A stretch of 64,000 nucleotides of DNA from Porpolomopsis calyptriformis (lineage: Eukaryota; Basidiomycota; Agaricomycetes; Agaricales; Hygrophoraceae): contig OX621172.1 of assembly GCA_951640195.1 (NCBI GenBank), forward strand, positions 1,972,688 through 2,036,687, written 5' to 3'. The notes beneath the pieces are model-generated. The model ran no database searches. It worked only from the letters and a program-made list of their open reading frames with translations, and was not told the DNA's origin. Position 1 is the first letter of the stretch, and each line of letters opens with the position of its first letter. The position numbers were made by a program, and so were the translations under genes. Below are positions 57,826-64,000 of this stretch, in pieces.

Positions 57826-58138
57826 CAGGGACCCATTATCAACAAAATGACCAAAATGCTGGCACAAAATTAATTCAAAATTCTTTGGGGGATCGTTAGG
57901 GCATCCCAATAAAATCAGTTTAAGCCATAAATTAAAAAAATCGGCGGTCCCATTCTTGAGATATATGTAAAATACTCCATTTATACCATTATGCAGCCCA
58001 GCTATTGTATTGCACTCTATAAATCACAATTTCATGTCCATTCGATAGGCACAGTGAACTAATGGTGGGCCCACAGAAAATTCCGATTTTTAGAGCATTT
58101 GGTATGTCGTGGTGGAAGATAGTAAGGTTTTAGGAGGA

Positions 58139-60053
58139 GGCATAAGTATAAGTAGCTATAGACTGCTCTAAAAATCGGGGTTTCATATTCAATCGATAGC
58201 CCCAGTGTCATAGAGGTGGGGAATACAAAAATCCCGATTTATGGACCATTTGGGGTACCGCAATCAGTGATATAAGGGGTATGGGGGGGTATATCTCCAA
58301 CTTATCACAGAGCTCTTTAAAAATCAGGATTTTATGTTCAATCGATAGCACTAGTGTCACAGATACTGGGAATACAAAAATCCTGATTTATAGACCATTT
58401 GGGGTACCGCAATAAGCTATATAAGGGGTATGGGGGGGTATATCTCCAACTTATCACAGAGCTCTTTAAAAATCAGGATTTCATGTTCAATCGATAGCAG
58501 TAGTGTCATAGAGGCTCGGAATAACAAAATCCTGATGTATAGGCAGAATAAGGTACCGCAATAAGCTATATAAGGGGTATGGGGGGGTATATCTCCAACT
58601 TATTACAGAGGTCTTTAAAAACCTGGGTTTTATATTCAATCAATAGCCCCAGTGTCATAGAGGTGGGGAATACAAAAATCCTAAGTTATAGACCATTTGG
58701 GGTACCGCAATCAGTTATATAAGGGGTATGGGGGGGTATATCTCCAACTTATTACAGACATCTTTAAACATCATAATTTCATGTTCAATCAATAGCACTA
58801 GTGTCATAGATGCTCGGAATAACAATATATGGGTAGAATAAGGCACTCCAATAAGGTATATAAAGGGTATGAGGGAGTATATCTCCAACTTATCACAGAC
58901 CTCTTTAAACATCACAATTTCATGTTCAATCAATAGCACCAGTGTTATAGATGCTCGGAATAACAATATATGGTCAGAATGAGGTACTGCAATAAGCTAT
59001 ATAAGGGGTATGGGGGAGTATATCTCCAACTTATCACAGACCTCTTTAAACATCACAATTTCATGTTCAATCAATAGCACCAGTGTTACAGATGCTCGGA
59101 ATGACAATATATGGACAGAATGAGGCACTGCAATAAGCTATATAAGGGGTATAGGGGGGTATATCTCTAACTTATCACAGAGCTCTCTGAGCATCAGGAT
59201 TTCATGTTCAATCAATAGCACCTGTGTTACAAACATTGGGAATAGTCCAATCATCATGTGTAGATAGACTGGGGTACCGCAAGAAGTATACAGGAGGTAG
59301 GGGGGGGTATACCTTCAAGTTATCACAGAGCTCTCTGAGCATCAGGATTTCATGTTCAATCAATAGCATTAGTGTTATAAACATTGGGAATAGTCTAATC
59401 CTCGTGTATGGATTGACTAGGGTGCCGCAATAAGTATATAAGATATCATGGGGTGGTATACCTTTAACTTATCAGAGAGCTCTCTAAGCATTGGGATTTT
59501 ATGTTAAATCAACAGCATTAGTGTTACAAAGGTCAGGAGTAGTCTAATCCTCATGTGTGGAATGATTGGGGTATAGTATGTAAGAAGTATCGGATGATAT
59601 ACCTTCAACTTATCACAGAGCTCTCCGAGTATCAGGATTTTATGTTCAATCAATAGCATGAGTATTACAAAGGTTAGGAATAGTTCAATCATCATGTGTG
59701 GATTAACTAGGGTGCCGCAATAAGTATACAACAGGTATGGGAGGGTATACCTTCAACTTATCAGAGAGCCCTCTAAGCATCAGGATTTTATGTTCAATCA
59801 ATAGCATTGGTGCTACAAACATCAGGAGTAGTCCAATCCTCATGTGTGGAATAATTGGGGTACCGTAATTAGCATGCAAGAGGTATCAGAGGTTATACCT
59901 TCAACTTCTCACCGAGCTCTCTAACCATCAGCATGTTATGTTCAATCAATAGCATTAGTGTGATAACATCCCAGAATAACCACATCCCCATGGGCAGACT
60001 GATTGGGGTACCACAATGAGCAGTGTAACACATATAGGTAGAATAGACCTGTG
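58139..60053. repeat. Subterminal tandem array of copy B
   Basis: The same array as in copy A, shifted by 3293 bp, with the same number of units and order. Confidence 0.9.
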
Positions 60054-60078
60054 AATATATAATCTTCAAATCGATACA

Positions 60079-63000
60079 TTAGCTACTAGATTGCTCTGAT
60101 CCTGGCTCATCTGTGTACTCTAATGAATCGGAATCGGAATCAGACTCTAAATCTGCCCGTTCCCTAGCAGCCTTGACTCTTGACTGAGATCTACCTACTA
60201 TATGTCTTCCTGAACCTGAATCTTCTCTCTCCGCATCTTTCCTAGCAGCGTTCATTCTTGACCGAGTTATCCGCACACCACTCACCCCCTTTCTTCCCTC
60301 GTCTTTCTAGGCAGCCTTGGCCTTTGAGCGAGTAACCCTAACCTGTTGCTCTTTCCCGCTCTCTGAACCTGAAGGATTGTTGTCTGCTTTCTGTCTCACA
60401 GGAGGCTTTCGTTTTTGGTAGATTTTGGCAGACTTTCGGCTCCGAATAGGTGGTTTTATCGATCTCCCCAAGGTTTCATCTAGTCGTCTCTGAAGTATAT
60501 TCTTTGAAGCATGAGGCCTTTTTAGGACCTGAGTTCGTGGACGCGCAGCCACCTCTTTCCCAATTTCTTCAATCCGATAGAACTTTGAATTCGAAATAAA
60601 GTTGATCTTGCCTGATTTCATCCCCCATATGACTTGTTTCCCCTTTTTATTCGATAGGCCACCTACAGGAAGGCATTGTAACTGGCCAAATATATTGTCC
60701 AATTCACGGCAGAGCTGATCACCTTCATCCATATCCCAATCCACAAGATATTGGTGGTAAGTGGAGATATATCCTCCAGGCTGGGTGTATGGTTTCCAGA
60801 CTGAATTCTCTGGGATCTGGATAGTTTGTTCAGGGAAGAAGGTTGCCCGACGTGCTGAAAATGATAGATCATGGGAGTGACTCAAAGGAAGCTTTCCTTT
60901 AAGGCCACAGCTCGAAGGAAGGAATTGGCAATGGTCAATGCCTATGATATGCTGAATCGCAGGTACCGTCCAAGTCTCCATTGCTTCCTGAACTGTGGTT
61001 GGCTTGGGTAAAACACCTGCTGATGCAAACTGCTCTGCCAGACTTAGCCACAGCTGATGCGTGAACTCAACAAACAACAGCTTTGTGTAAAGCAGTTCAG
61101 GAGCTTCCCAGTCATCATCCAACCTCCATTCCCTAAGGAAAATCTCTGGCTCGGTTTCCAACAGTTTCTGAATTCTTGACCAAGATGGATCAGGACCCCA
61201 AGGGCACGCATCTTGCTGATACATTTGAATAAGGTGATATGGCTGGTTGGCTTGAGTTGCCTGTGGCTTCTTCAAGGACTGTCCATACGCTTGGATAACC
61301 TCAGCTGGATCCTCCTCCGGTAGTTCTCTTAGAGATAGCACTCCTTTCTTCAACTTGAGGTCGTGAAGAAAGAACATTCCGAACCTCCACATTATCGAAC
61401 TGAAACGAAGGTCTCGCAACACATCATTCAAGAATGTGTGCTTTATCCTTGGCGTGACCATGGTGTGCTTAATCAGGTGGATGATAAGCGTAGCCATCAT
61501 CCCATAGTTGCTTGGTCGATTTCGTGAAAGGTGTAGTTGGACGTTTTGAAACTCTGCTAGCCTTCTTGCCAACAACTTGAAAAAGAGGCTTGACTTGATC
61601 CAAATGATAGGGTCAGACGACATATAGTCTTGTGCCTGGCAATCATTAGACATTTCTAGTTTGCAGTTATTTCGCTGCTTACCTTTTCAGATGCTACATC
61701 AAGAAGCTTTATAATGGCTAACCCACTCCCTCTAACTTCTTCTCTAACGCCGAATGACTGGATTTGAGAAGATTGAAACAGCTTTTTCCAGTGATCACAG
61801 CTAGTCATGAATCGGTCATTTGTCTTGACTGCATCACAGTCATCACATAGGTAGTTCGTTTGGCCAGGAAGTCGCACCACCTCAAAGCAAAGGTTGTAGC
61901 TGGATCGGAAGCAAAGGTGTACAAGCCGACTTTTCTTCAACTTGGTTTCAGCCTGTCTCCCTCCATAAGCTCCAAACATGGCAGTATAATGGGTCATTCC
62001 TTTTTTCATCCCCATAAGGTCGTACGAGTCGTCGATCCTATCTAACCTCCACAGCCCTACCAATGGCTCCTGATCCTCCCTAGAAGGAGGATGGTATGAA
62101 ATCCCAAGATCAAGCAAGAGTTCTCCATGCGATCGGTCCTTCATATAATCCCAGTCCATGTTAGGAATCATCGAACAGAGTGCCTGATATATATTCTCGG
62201 TTGGGTGGTGCTGCTTAGAGAGCAGTTTGATACCTCGAGCATCTACAACAAAGAAAAAGGACCCGAATCGGCCTAGGAGATCGGGCTGGTTATTTATGAT
62301 GTCGCAGAGAGTGGTTCGCATGGAAGAAAATGCTTCAGGTGTGAGGGGAATGGTCTTGGTCGTACGTCTTGTCCCTATTTTCCATTGGAGATTACTGACG
62401 CTTGTAGGAAGATACTCCATAATTCCAGTGTAGTTGGCTAAAACCACTGGCAGAGCAGGCATGATCACTTGTGAGAACCACAACTCCTGTACCTCCCTTG
62501 GCATCAGAGTAGTCATTCTATGCGTTCCTGGGTCTTTCCTAATCATACGAGGGAAGAAGACGTAGGTGTTAAATTGGCCTGATCCTTGACCCATCTGCCC
62601 GAAATGGGTATGTGGCAAGGCACTAAGTGGATACCTTTTAGACCTCTGCCTAGGATTTCGAGTGGTAGGTGGTTGTAGAACCTGGACATAGACATGATTG
62701 TTGATAGAGAATGGAGGTTTGTCGTCTAACAGTGGAAGAAGGTGAATATTGATTGGACCAATGAACTGTGGTTTATGCGTGACCCATATGACGCTGTCGA
62801 TATCCACCGACACTGACACTTCTTCATCGTCCAGGTTTACTCTATCCTTCTCCAAGTCGAAGTAGATGAATTTGTTGTTGCGTGCTTTACCTTTTACAAA
62901 CACACCCTGGCTCTCTGATGTCCCTTCCACCCCTCCCGCCTCATCCAACATATCCTGAGCACCCATCACAGTCACATCTGGGTTGTCCATAGCTGGTAGG

Positions 63001-63962
63001 GAATTCAGCACCTCAGAAGAATGAGAAGATAACGAGGATGGGTATGCAACTGGAGATGATGGTAAACATCCACTTGCTTGATCACTTGAATCCCAGTGTG
63101 GAAGAAGGTGGTCATTGAGGAGAACCGGTTCCTGGTTATTGAACATAGAGAAAAAATCGGCCTGCAACCTATAGCCTCTATCCCTCCAGATACTCCAGTG
63201 CTTGCCCAATACAAGCATTCCATTGGTGTCAAAGGTCCACGTGTTTGGAATGATATCAGCTTGATCCTCGGAGCAAACCAACATAGCTGATTCGTAGTCA
63301 TCAAAAGGCTGCTCATCAACGCTTGTTGCTAATGCTTCTTCACCCCCATTCCCATTTAGCTCAACCTCTGGAAGTTGGATTTCAGGTAGAGACCTTCTGG
63401 AAGGCTGAGGTGGTAGGTTGATTACAATGGAATCATCATCGTTGTCATCATTGTCATTGTCATTGTCATTGTTGTCGTCATTGCTGGCATTGCCATCCTT
63501 GTCGTGACTATCCAGAAGATGGCCTAGTTGATTAATATAGGTAGCCTCTTTAGATTGATTATCACAGGTAATCGGAATGAGATAATACTCACACTTCATA
63601 CGAGCAGTTGCAAGCGCAAGTGCTATTACCTCGAAACGCTTGAATTTTAAAAGCCCAGCCTTCATATCATTCACAACCTCAGAATTGGGTTCCATGGAAT
63701 ACCGAAGCAGGGTCTGAGTCTTGTTCCAGAAGTCATATGATTTTTGTACAGTTTGAAGCGCAGTGAGAAATATTCTCTCTCGCATCGCATGAACACATTG
63801 CAATTTGGGTGCAAGTGGGTGTTGGTTAATGTCTGTGGAATACATCCAACCATTATCAAAGATTTCTTGGCAAAGCGATGCCATCCAGGAACCAGTGTCG
63901 GCCTCACTCTGTTGAAATATGTATATGAATATGCTTCTTCTGTATAGAAACGAGATTTTCAC
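60079..63962 (-). CDS. Large element-encoded protein of unknown function (copy B, carries a nonsense codon)
   Basis: Two adjacent minus-strand frames (63962-61656 and 61653-60307) are best read as exons of one gene. A 47-bp intron (61682-61636, gtaagc...ttgccag) joins DVASEK in frame to AQDYMSSDPIIW. The combined product exceeds 1,200 residues. Blocks include SWMASLCQEIFDNGW, a D/N-rich acidic stretch (63420-63530), KARNNKFIYFDLEKDRV, YVFFPRMIRKDP, LLDLGISYHPPSREDQEPLV, GLWRLDRIDDSYDLMGM, a cysteine pair in NYLCDDCDAVKTND, and the C-terminal basic TRSK/TRSR motifs. A TAG at 60307-60309 replaces the CAG (Gln) of copy A, shortening the product by about 76 codons. The N-terminus is probably outside the window. 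It is not assignable to a known transposase by eye. Confidence 0.65.
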
Positions 63963-64000
63963 CGTATTCCAATTCGGTTCGATTACTTGGGGACCTCGCT

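Larger units (their letters stand above)
57826..64000. mobile_element. CAGGGACCC element, copy B (extends past the window)
   Basis: It starts with the same bases as copies A and C, and repeats the leader and array. Unlike copy A it continues past the homologous insertion point (near 61119) with the rest of the minus-strand gene up to 63962 and beyond. More than 6.1 kb is visible. The far end, any terminal inverted repeat and target duplication are outside the window, so class cannot be decided. Confidence 0.85.

Noticed and set aside
57826..64000. Helitron
   Set aside because: The visible end starts CAGGGACCC rather than TC, and no Rep/helicase motifs are seen in the encoded protein.

Overview
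This is nuclear DNA from a filamentous basidiomycete, most likely an Agaricomycete (mushroom-forming fungus). The evidence is dense, intron-rich genes with short introns of about 45-70 bp, a DUF6534 membrane protein, STAND/NLR-type proteins with NACHT or NB-ARC plus ankyrin or TPR repeats, multi-exon F-box proteins, and fungal housekeeping genes (chitin synthase, ROT1, PMP3, HIS1, TRP4, NFU1, AP-2 sigma, proteasome PRE7, EB1, RCE1). Gene models were assembled by eye by joining exons through GT-AG (twice GC-AG) introns, so outer limits are firmer than individual splice sites.

Layout. 1-8 kb: 3' end of CAAX protease RCE1 (+), a decayed NB-ARC/TPR relic (-), a basic nuclear-type protein (+), EB1/Mal3 (-) and an intact NACHT-ankyrin gene (-). 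8.7-14 kb: two convergent multipass membrane protein genes. 14-17 kb: a gene-poor gap, then PMP3 (+). 17.7-24.2 kb: chitin synthase and a GEN1/Yen1-type XPG nuclease, both (-). 24.7-28.8 kb: an NB-ARC-TPR gene and a short-chain dehydrogenase (+). 29-43 kb: a compact housekeeping block: F-box (-), histidine-rich secreted protein (-), AP-2 sigma (-), NFU1 (-) head to head with PRE7 (+) across 41 bp, an F-box-type gene (+), ROT1 (+), HIS1 (+) tail to tail with TRP4 (-), and an HNH protein (+).

43.4-64 kb is different: a degenerating, transposon-rich zone. A nuclease-kinase fusion gene is broken by stop codons and ends at a copy of a repeat element. Next come minisatellites and an ordered ~160 bp satellite in which every unit carries a hairpin whose stem is kept although its sequence changes. 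Then there are relics of TRAPPC11, ERG24 and a group III (NIK1-type) HAMP histidine kinase, the last cut by a second element copy. That copy is interrupted by a third, nearly identical copy running off the window. The element starts with CAGGGACCC, carries about 13 subterminal tandem repeats of ~145 bp (also with compensated inverted motifs) and encodes a large protein (over 1,200 residues) that I cannot assign to a transposase family.

The most interesting material is therefore this unclassified nested element and the hairpin satellite. Next are the NLR repertoire (two apparently intact genes and one relic) and the chain of decayed housekeeping gene copies.
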